64,000 bases of DNA. Origin: Photobacterium lutimaris (GTDB taxonomy: Bacteria; Pseudomonadota; Gammaproteobacteria; Enterobacterales; Vibrionaceae). The notes beneath the pieces were generated by a model. It was not told where the DNA came from and made no database searches. It saw nothing but the letters and a program-made list of their open reading frames with translations. The position numbers were made by a program, and so were the translations under genes. Shown here piece by piece: positions 57,630 through 64,000 of the stretch; position 1 is the first letter of the stretch; every line of letters begins with the position of its first letter. Location of the stretch: the NCBI RefSeq assembly GCF_003025555.1, contig NZ_PYMH01000014.1, forward strand, positions 1 through 64,000, in the 5' to 3' direction.

Positions 57630-57656
57630 AAAAAAGGCTGCCCGAAGGCAGCCTTT
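57630..57656 (-). terminator. dcuA terminator
   Basis: AAAGGCTGCC-CGAA-GGCAGCCTTT; on the minus strand TTTTTTATGGG follows. It lies 24 nt after the dcuA stop. Confidence 0.92.
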
Positions 57657-57680
57657 CTAAGGGGGAGTGTTTTTCCTGAA

Positions 57681-58988
57681 TTACAGGATGATGCCACCAA
57701 ACACGAAGCCCAGTGCCACAGAGGTAGAGATAGTTACCACACCCGGGATGAAGAATGGGTGGTTGAAGACCAAGTTACCGATACGGGTTGAACCTGTGTC
57801 ATCCATCTCAACCGCGGCAAGTAGCGTTGGGTAAGTTGGCAGTACGAACAGCGCACTTACTGCTGCGAAAGAAGCAATTGCTGTTAGCGGAGCAACACCG
57901 ATAGCCAATGCCGCAGGCATCAGAGCGGTAGTGGTTGCGCCCTGTGAGTACAGCAGCATAGAAGCAAAGAACAATACCATTGCCAGCATCCATGGGTAAT
58001 CGCTCAGTAGTGAACCTGCCACTTCTTTGATGCCATCAACGTGACCGTTAACGAACGTAGAACCAAGCCATGCCACACCTAGTACACACACACACGCTGT
58101 CATACCAGAGCGGAATGTTGGCGCCGCTGGGATTTTCGCAGCATCGATACCGGTAGTGAACACGATAGCCGCTGCTGCCGCTAGCATGAAGGTCATGATT
58201 GCTTCGTTACGGCCCAGTGCAGGGTTCTCAATCAGGCCAACAGAGCCAGAGATAGCCGCTGCATAAGCAACAACAATCAAGATAGCCGCTAGGAAGATGA
58301 AGGTCGCTTTCTTCGCTGTTGCAGGGATCTCACGCTTGGTTGAACCCTGAAGCTTGATTAGGCCTTTCTCTAGGCGCTCCTGGTAAACCGGATCGTCTTT
58401 TAGCTCACAGCCTAGGAAGTTAGCAACGAATGCACCAACCATACATGCAATGAAGGTGGTTGGAATACAGATTGCCAGCAGGGTTAGGTAGCCCACTCCG
58501 AGCGGTTCAAGAATGCCAGAGAAGAAGACAACCGCTGCGGAGATAGGCGATGCGGTGATCGCGATTTGAGAAGCAACAACAGCGATAGATAGCGGACGTG
58601 AAGGTCGGATACCCTGCTCTTTGGCTACTTCAGCGATAACTGGAAGCGTTGAGAACGCCGTGTGGCCAGTACCTGCCATTAGGGTCATCAGGTATGTCAC
58701 GATAGGCGCGTAAAACGTAATACGTTTTGGGTTCTTACGTAGGAAGTTTTCGGCTAGTTCAACCAGCCAATCCATACCACCGGCAACCTGCATAGCAGCA
58801 ATCGCAGTGATAACAGACATGATAATAAGGATTACGTCAATTGGGATATAGCTTTGGCTTGTTGGCATACCCAACAGCAGAGAAAGCACGATAACACCGG
58901 CACCACCTGCCAGACCAATACCAATACCACCAATTCGTGCGCCCAAGAAAATGAACGCGAGAACGACTAATAGTTCTACACCAACCAT
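57681..58988 (-). CDS. dcuA: anaerobic C4-dicarboxylate antiporter DcuA
   Basis: Exchanges fumarate, malate or aspartate for succinate across the inner membrane. It is 435 aa (E. coli 433) with 10-12 helices. The N-terminal MVGVELLVVLAFIFLGARIG and TYLMTLMAGTGHTAFSTLPV segments are typical of DcuA/B. Downstream of aspA (105 nt), as in E. coli; together they import aspartate, deaminate it to fumarate and export succinate. Confidence 0.95.
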   Translation of the reverse strand: MVGVELLVVLAFIFLGARIGGIGIGLAGGAGVIVLSLLLGMPTSQSYIPIDVILIIMSVITAIAAMQVAGGMDWLVELAENFLRKNPKRITFYAPIVTYLMTLMAGTGHTAFSTLPVIAEVAKEQGIRPSRPLSIAVVASQIAITASPISAAVVFFSGILEPLGVGYLTLLAICIPTTFIACMVGAFVANFLGCELKDDPVYQERLEKGLIKLQGSTKREIPATAKKATFIFLAAILIVVAYAAAISGSVGLIENPALGRNEAIMTFMLAAAAAIVFTTGIDAAKIPAAPTFRSGMTACVCVLGVAWLGSTFVNGHVDGIKEVAGSLLSDYPWMLAMVLFFASMLLYSQGATTTALMPAALAIGVAPLTAIASFAAVSALFVLPTYPTLLAAVEMDDTGSTRIGNLVFNHPFFIPGVVTISTSVALGFVFGGIIL

Positions 58989-59093
58989 ATGATTGTCCTG
59001 TCTAAAAGTTAAAAAATATAAAAGGGGAAATCTGTAGCAAAAAAAGGCGGATCCTCATCCTGAAAATCCGCCGGGCTGTTTATCGGTTACAAC

Positions 59094-60557
59094 TTAGTTG
59101 TAACGCTTAGCCTTGTATTCTGGGTGCATTAGGTTCTGTACCGAGAAAATGTCATCTAGTTGCTCTTCCGTTAGAAGACCACGCTCTAGAACAACTTCAC
59201 GGACACTCTTACCTGTTTCAGCACAAATCTTACCAACAATGTCACCTTCGTGGTGGCCAATGAATGGGTTCAGGTAAGTAACGATACCGATAGAGTTGAA
59301 CACGAAGTACTCACATACTTCTTTGTTGACAGTGATACCGTCGATGCACTTGTCACGTAGGTTGATACACGCATTCTTCAGGATATCGAGAGACTCGAAC
59401 AGTGCCTGACCGATCACTGGCTCCATCACGTTCAGCTGAAGCTGACCGGCTTCTGCCGCGAAAGTGATTGTTGTATCGTTACCGATAACTTTGAAGCAAA
59501 CCTGGTTCACCACTTCTGGGATAACTGGGTTTACTTTCGCTGGCATGATAGAAGAGCCAGCTTGCATTTCTGGAAGGTTTAGCTCGTTAAGACCAGCACG
59601 AGGACCTGAAGATAGAAGGCGCAGGTCGTTACAGATCTTAGATAGCTTAACGGCAGTACGCTTAAGTGCACCGTGAACCATTACGTAAGCACCACAGTCA
59701 GAGGTTGCTTCGATTAGGTCTTCAGCGGGCACACAAGGTAGGCCTGTTACTTCAGCTAGGCGTTGAACTGCAAGTTCCTGGTAACCAGTTGCTGCGTTCA
59801 AGCCAGTACCGATGGCCGTTGCACCTAGGTTAACTTCTAGAAGCAGTTGAGCGGTGTACTGAAGGTTTTTGATTTCTTCTTTGATAAGTACGCCGAACGC
59901 ACGGAATTCTTGGCCAACAGTCATAGGTACTGCGTCTTGAAGCTGGGTACGGCCCATTTTCAGGATAGAGGCGAATTCTTTGTCTTTCGCATCAAAAGCA
60001 CCTTTTAGGTACTCTAGCGCTTCCAGCATGCTCATGACACTGTTGTATACTGCTACGCGGAAACCGGTAGGGTAAGCACAGTTAGTCGACTGAGACTTGT
60101 TAACGTGGTCGTTCGGGTTAACGATGTCGTATTCGCCTTTCTCTTTGCCCATAAGCTCAAGAGCAAGGTTTGCAATAACTTCGTTGGTGTTCATGTTTAC
60201 AGAAGTACCGGCACCGCCTTGGTAAACATCTGACGGGAACTGATCCATGCACTTACCTGTATCAAGGATCGCATCACATGCTTTAATGATGTATTCGCCA
60301 ACTTCTGATGGGATAACGCCCAGCTCTTTGTTCGCCATAGCAGCGGCTTTCTTGGTAAATACCATACCGCGAACGAACTCTGGAACGTCAGAGATTGTAG
60401 TTTTAGAGATATTGAAGTTTTCTACTGCACGTAGGGTGTGGATACCCCAGTAAGCGTCGGCTGGAACTTGGCGTTCGCCTAGTAGATCTTCTTCGATACG
60501 AGTTGCAACGTTGTTTACCATTGCTTCATTTTTTTCTAGATCAATCATCTGAGACAT
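59094..60557 (-). CDS. aspA: aspartate ammonia-lyase
   Basis: Deaminates L-aspartate to fumarate and ammonia. It is 487 aa. The fumarase/aspartase signature GSSIMPAKVNPV holds the catalytic Ser. The start at 60557 has AAGG 7 nt upstream; the E. coli-like region begins at RIEEDLLGERQVPADAYWG, so a start at 60521 is possible. First gene of aspA-dcuA, with a long promoter region. Confidence 0.97.
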   Translation of the reverse strand: MSQMIDLEKNEAMVNNVATRIEEDLLGERQVPADAYWGIHTLRAVENFNISKTTISDVPEFVRGMVFTKKAAAMANKELGVIPSEVGEYIIKACDAILDTGKCMDQFPSDVYQGGAGTSVNMNTNEVIANLALELMGKEKGEYDIVNPNDHVNKSQSTNCAYPTGFRVAVYNSVMSMLEALEYLKGAFDAKDKEFASILKMGRTQLQDAVPMTVGQEFRAFGVLIKEEIKNLQYTAQLLLEVNLGATAIGTGLNAATGYQELAVQRLAEVTGLPCVPAEDLIEATSDCGAYVMVHGALKRTAVKLSKICNDLRLLSSGPRAGLNELNLPEMQAGSSIMPAKVNPVIPEVVNQVCFKVIGNDTTITFAAEAGQLQLNVMEPVIGQALFESLDILKNACINLRDKCIDGITVNKEVCEYFVFNSIGIVTYLNPFIGHHEGDIVGKICAETGKSVREVVLERGLLTEEQLDDIFSVQNLMHPEYKAKRYN

Positions 60558-61016
60558 GACGTAGCCTTAGTGGAATCTGCTAATTAAATTCAAATATTGA
60601 GCCAATTCTGAAACTTTAGAATCCATTCCGCAGAGAGTTTGGCTAGATGATCGTACCTGACACCTATTGTCTGCTGCCGATAATACTCCCCTTTAGGGGT
60701 AAAAACATAACCCAGATCACTTTTTTAAATGGACTGAAAACATTTGCACTAGAATGAGATCTTGCTCACAAAGACTGTTAACAATTTCCCCTTGGCTTAT
60801 GTGCAAAAATGACCTTCTATGACAAAATGTGAATATGATGTTTCTATGTTACGGCCGTCTTATTGTAATCAATCGTTACATAGAAACCCGATAGAATAGA
60901 GTTGAAAAATGTCTGTCTGCTCCCAATATTTGTAGTATACAGAGAGATTTCTGTAGTGTGGCACCGGTGTGTTACATGTCTGACTCCAATTATCGCCTAC
61001 CTGCAAGGGGAAAACC
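60558..61016. other. regulatory region between aspA and fxsA
   Basis: 459 nt between divergent genes with no gene. A/T-rich, with a GTAA-TCAATCG-TTAC inverted repeat near 60866-60880 and a CRP-like half site in TGTGCAAAAATGACC (about 60801). In E. coli aspA is CRP-activated and dcuA FNR-linked; neither site is proven here. Confidence 0.45.
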
Positions 61017-61571
61017 GTGTTTCCGATATTACTGTTTTTGTTTATTGTCGTGCCGATTGTCGAAATCGCCCTGTTCATTCAGGTGGGTGGTTTCCTTGGC
61101 CTAGGGCCGACAGTGGGGCTTGTGCTGGTCACGGCGGTAGTCGGTGCATCACTGGTACGCAGTCAGGGAATTGCGACCCTGATGTCGGTGCAAAGCCGCT
61201 TGCAGCAAGGGGAACTGCCCGCCCAACAAATTGTAGAAGGCGTCATGCTTGCCGTTTCAGGCGTATTGCTGTTGACCCCGGGGTTCATGACTGACGCCAT
61301 GGGGATGGCGGTGTTGCTGCCTGGTCCACGTGCGTGGTTGGCCAAGCAGTTGATGAGCCGGGTGAAGGTTCAGGGGATGTCATCCGGGGCGGGGTTCAGT
61401 GCGGGATTTGGTCCGCAGGGCTTTGGCCAACACGACCCCTTCGAACAGCAGAAGCATGACCCATTCCATGATGGCGCTCAGGGCAGCCAGCAGGAGGGGG
61501 ATGTGTTTGATGGCGAGTTTGAACGTAAAGACGGCAAGAAAGATGACGATGATTCGCCGCGACTACCTTAA
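61017..61571 (+). CDS. fxsA: FxsA family membrane protein
   Basis: 184 aa. Four N-terminal hydrophobic segments (about 1-100), including LFLFIVVPIVEIALFIQVGG and GVMLAVSGVLLLTPGFMTDA, identify FxsA, a protein tied to phage F exclusion in E. coli. The C-terminal 80 residues are a Gly-, Asp-, Gln- and Lys-rich cytoplasmic tail. It starts with GTG at 61017 behind AAGGGG, a good SD. Between aspA and groES, as in E. coli. Confidence 0.9.
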   Translation: MFPILLFLFIVVPIVEIALFIQVGGFLGLGPTVGLVLVTAVVGASLVRSQGIATLMSVQSRLQQGELPAQQIVEGVMLAVSGVLLLTPGFMTDAMGMAVLLPGPRAWLAKQLMSRVKVQGMSSGAGFSAGFGPQGFGQHDPFEQQKHDPFHDGAQGSQQEGDVFDGEFERKDGKKDDDDSPRLP

Positions 61572-61600
61572 GCATAAGCGCTTATAGAAACGACAGACAT

Positions 61601-61627
61601 AAAAAGACAGCCTCGGCTGTCTTTTTT
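61601..61627. terminator. bidirectional terminator of fxsA and the MATE gene
   Basis: AAAAAGACAGCC-TC-GGCTGTCTTTTTT between two convergent genes, with A and T tracts on both sides. Confidence 0.9.
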
Positions 61628-61665
61628 GTTAATGCTGTTCATATTTGTTTCGGTGGGGTTATTGG

Positions 61666-63057
61666 CTAGATAGAAGGAGTGGCTTGCCAGCGCCGGCGGA
61701 GCTTGATCGCATACAAATAGGCTGCCAAACCGCTGATGGCATTGGCAATCGCAATCCCGAAAAACAATCCTTTGGTGCCGTGCAGCTGGCTACCCAACCA
61801 AGCGGCGGGTAGCAGCAAGGCAAATAGGCGGAACAGATTCCACATCAGGGCCTCCATCGGTCGGTGCATCGCATTCAGGGCGCTGATCAGTAGCATACAA
61901 ACCGCTTGCAAGCCGTAACTGGCCGGAACGGCAACCAGATAGTGCCAGAGTTGAGATTGAACCGCTGGATCTTGGCTGAACAAGGAAGACAACGGCCAGC
62001 TAAGTGGCACCATCATAATGAAGATCAGCAGTTGGAACAGGATGGCAAAGCGCATCGCCGTAAATAGCGCGGCAAAGGCACGTTGCGGTTTATCGGCTCC
62101 AAGGTTCTGTGCCATGAACGGCATCAGCGCTGAGCCGAGCGCCATCATCACGGTGATCAGAATCGACTCGATGCGCATCGCCGCTCCGTAGGCGGCGACG
62201 GATGCGGTGCCCTGAACTGCCAGCAGTGCCATTAACAAGGCCCCCGAAAGGGGATTGAGTGCATTGGAGAGGCCGGCCGGCGTGCCAATTTGCATGATTT
62301 GCCGCCAATCGCTGACGAGGCGGGCCAGCTGCGGCGGTGCAACCAGTTTTTCCCGCTTGATCAGTACATGTAGCGAGCCGGCTAGGGCGAAGGCCCAGCT
62401 GATTCCGCTGGCAATGGCCGCCCCTTTCACCCCGAGTTCAGGAAACGGACCGATACCGAAGATCAAAAGCGGATCCAAGGCGCCATTGATTGCCCCGGCG
62501 AGGATCATGATCTTGGCTGGGGTCTTGGCATCCCCTGTTGCCCGAATCGCACTGTTGCCGGCCATCGGGATCACCAGCAGCGGGATCGCCAGGTACCAGA
62601 TAGACATGTAGTCGCTGATAATTGGCAGCAAATCGGCCCGTGCGCCAATCAAGCTAAATAGTGGATCGATGGTCAGCATACCTAACGTGGAGGCGAGTAC
62701 CATCAGCAGCAGTGCCAGCAACAGGCCATGGGTGGTTAATCTGGCAGCACTGCGGGTATCACCGCTGCCCAGCAGCCGGCCGATGCTGGTCGAAATCCCG
62801 ACACTGATGCCCATGGTAATGCAGTTGATGGCAAAGGTGATGGGGAAGGTAAAACTGACCGCCGCCAGTGCCTCGGTACCCAGCAGGGAGATAAAAAAAG
62901 TATCGACCAGGTTGAACATCAAAATCGCCACCATGCCGAAGATCATCGGAACGGTCAGGCGCTTGAGGACGTCTGAGATTGGTTCGGACAGCAGCCCGTG
63001 TTTATCCGGCCGACTGGTGCCAGCCCTATTAATATCTGGCTTGTTGTTATCTGCCAT
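61666..63057 (-). CDS. MATE family efflux transporter
   Basis: 463 aa with 12 helices in two repeats. MATE landmarks are PMIFGMVAILMFNLVDTFFI near the N-terminus, AISFTFPITF-type VSFTFPITFAINCITMGIS, and PMAGNSAIRATGDAKTP. It exports cationic drugs or metabolites by sodium or proton antiport; substrate not inferable. The start is the ATG at 63057. It replaces the E. coli yjeH between fxsA and groES. Confidence 0.9.
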   Translation of the reverse strand: MADNNKPDINRAGTSRPDKHGLLSEPISDVLKRLTVPMIFGMVAILMFNLVDTFFISLLGTEALAAVSFTFPITFAINCITMGISVGISTSIGRLLGSGDTRSAARLTTHGLLLALLLMVLASTLGMLTIDPLFSLIGARADLLPIISDYMSIWYLAIPLLVIPMAGNSAIRATGDAKTPAKIMILAGAINGALDPLLIFGIGPFPELGVKGAAIASGISWAFALAGSLHVLIKREKLVAPPQLARLVSDWRQIMQIGTPAGLSNALNPLSGALLMALLAVQGTASVAAYGAAMRIESILITVMMALGSALMPFMAQNLGADKPQRAFAALFTAMRFAILFQLLIFIMMVPLSWPLSSLFSQDPAVQSQLWHYLVAVPASYGLQAVCMLLISALNAMHRPMEALMWNLFRLFALLLPAAWLGSQLHGTKGLFFGIAIANAISGLAAYLYAIKLRRRWQATPSI

Positions 63058-63154
63058 GGTCGTCTCGGGAAAAGAATGCCCGCTTACCCTAATGCAAAGA
63101 GTGTGATCGGGCAAAAATTCTCTGCGTTATTTTGCAAAAAAAACGTCTCTGGGC

Positions 63155-63182
63155 CTTGGGTTCTAGAAAAAAGACCCAACAT
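63155..63182 (+). promoter_or_regulatory. candidate heat-shock promoter of groESL
   Basis: CTTGGGT (63155-63161), a 13-nt spacer and CCCAACAT (63175-63182) resemble the sigma32 consensus CTTGAAA-N13-17-CCCCAT. The flanks also make a TTGGGT/ACCCAA inverted repeat around TCTAGA. The match is partial, so this is tentative. Confidence 0.35.
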
Positions 63183-63264
63183 GTTTATGTATCAGAATAA
63201 GTAAGGGCCTTAACCCCCTTGCCTTGTTATTAGTATGGATATTACCAATCAGGAGAGACGACCG

Positions 63265-63555
63265 ATGAACATTCGTCCTTTACATGACCGAGTTATCGTT
63301 GAGCGCCAAGAAGTTGAATCAAAATCTGCTGGCGGCATCGTTCTAACTGGTTCTGCAGCTGAAAAATCTACTCGCGGTGTTGTATTGGCAGTAGGCAAAG
63401 GCCGCATTCTAGAAAACGGTACGGTACAGCCACTGGACGTTAAAGTTGGTGATACTGTGATCTTTGCAGAAGGCTACGGCACCAAGACTGAAAAGATTGA
63501 CGGTAAAGAAGTCCTGATCATGTCTGAAAACGACATCATGGCAATCGTTGAATAA
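63265..63555 (+). CDS. groES: co-chaperonin GroES
   Basis: 96-aa lid subunit of the GroEL folding chamber. It starts MNIRPLHDRVIVERQEVE at 63265 with SD AGGAGAG; an upstream in-frame ATG at 63235 is not homologous. The mobile loop (SKSAGGIVLTGSAAEKS, about 20-36) is intact. It is 41 nt ahead of groEL. Confidence 0.98.
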   Translation: MNIRPLHDRVIVERQEVESKSAGGIVLTGSAAEKSTRGVVLAVGKGRILENGTVQPLDVKVGDTVIFAEGYGTKTEKIDGKEVLIMSENDIMAIVE

Positions 63556-63596
63556 TCCGATCACCTCGAATTAAGAATTAAGAAAGGAAGACTGAA

Positions 63597-64000
63597 ATGG
63601 CTGCTAAAGACGTTAAGTTTGGTAACGACGCACGAGTTAAAATGCTAGAAGGTGTCAACGTTCTGGCTGATGCAGTAAAAGTAACGCTGGGTCCTAAAGG
63701 CCGTAACGTGGTACTGGATAAATCATTTGGTGCACCAACCATTACTAAAGATGGTGTCTCTGTCGCGCGTGAGATTGAACTGGAAGATAAATTCCAGAAC
63801 ATGGGCGCACAGATGGTTAAAGAAGTCGCTTCTCAAGCAAATGATGCGGCGGGTGACGGTACCACAACAGCAACAGTATTGGCTCAGTCAATTATTACTG
63901 AAGGCCTTAAAGCCGTTGCTGCGGGCATGAACCCAATGGATCTTAAGCGCGGTATCGACAAAGCGGTTGTCGCTGCTGTTGAAGAGCTAAAGGCTCTTTC
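63597..64000 (+). CDS. groEL: chaperonin GroEL (3' end beyond window)
   Basis: The first 134 codons of groEL: MAAKDVKFGNDARVKMLEGV, KVTLGPKGRNVVLDKSFG, ITKDGVSVAREI and the ATP-site GDGTTTATVL with Asp87. SD GAAAGGAAG lies just ahead of the ATG. The remaining three quarters, about 410 residues, lie outside the window. Confidence 0.98.
   Translation, partial: MAAKDVKFGNDARVKMLEGVNVLADAVKVTLGPKGRNVVLDKSFGAPTITKDGVSVAREIELEDKFQNMGAQMVKEVASQANDAAGDGTTTATVLAQSIITEGLKAVAAGMNPMDLKRGIDKAVVAAVEELKAL

Larger units (their letters stand above)
57134..57680. other. gene-free region between LysR gene and dcuA
   Basis: About 550 nt without a supported gene. It holds the LysR promoter region (57134-57420), the 7-bp repeat array at 57525-57613 and the dcuA terminator at 57630. 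A 70-aa frame across the array is only the repeat read in frame. Confidence 0.6.

Noticed and set aside
57419..57631. A 70-aa frame with SLKPQA-type repeats
   Set aside because: It is the CTCAAGC array read in frame; a 7-bp unit gives a 7-codon period automatically. No SD and no homology.

Overview
The window is a contiguous piece of a gammaproteobacterial chromosome. Housekeeping gene content, gene order and protein motifs point to the family Vibrionaceae. The diverged EF-Tu and the coaX-for-coaA exchange hint at a Photobacterium/Grimontia/Enterovibrio-type lineage rather than a classical Vibrio, but the sequence alone does not fix the genus. There are no insertion sequences, prophages, integrons or CRISPR arrays. 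Nearly everything is conserved core genome.

Layout. Positions 1-534 are the tail of an rRNA operon (tRNA-Asp, then terminators). 535-3084 holds pncA, pssA and a GNAT acetyltransferase on the minus strand. 3160-19873 is the classic macromolecular-synthesis block: murB-birA-coaX, a four-tRNA cluster (Thr-Tyr-Gly-Thr) with tuf, secE-nusG, rplKA, rplJL, rpoB and rpoC. Promoters, L1/L10 leader regions, an rplL-rpoB attenuator and terminators can be seen there. 20063-29355 follows the E. coli rsd-nudC-hemE...yjaG-hupA-yjaH order, with a uracil-DNA glycosylase, a 2-hydroxyacid dehydrogenase, brnQ and a CNNM/CBS protein interposed. 29464-33617 holds purHD under a PurR operator, with divergent zntR and then ppnP. 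34409-41025 is the aroQ-accB-accC-yhdT-panF-prmA-dusB-fis series, in E. coli order on the minus strand.

41374-53997 gathers acetate metabolism: acs, a DnaQ-like exonuclease, a cNMP/CBS/DUF294 protein, an HcaT-type permease, the hybrid sensor kinase CrbS, the acetate permease pair (DUF485 protein and ActP) and the response regulator CrbR. These genes form a likely acetate switch: CrbS senses a solute through its symporter-like domain, CrbR activates transcription, ActP imports acetate and Acs converts it to acetyl-CoA. 54240-64000 resembles the E. coli dsbD-dcuA-aspA-fxsA-groES-groEL order. cutA is missing, a LysR gene sits beside dsbD, and a MATE transporter precedes groES. groEL runs off the right edge.

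The most notable non-textbook signals are: a leucine-rich leader peptide followed by two mutually exclusive hairpins upstream of brnQ (an apparent attenuator of branched-chain amino-acid uptake); a 22-bp perfect palindrome just upstream of crbS; two different 7-bp tandem repeat arrays; and the in-place substitution of type I pantothenate kinase by type III (CoaX).
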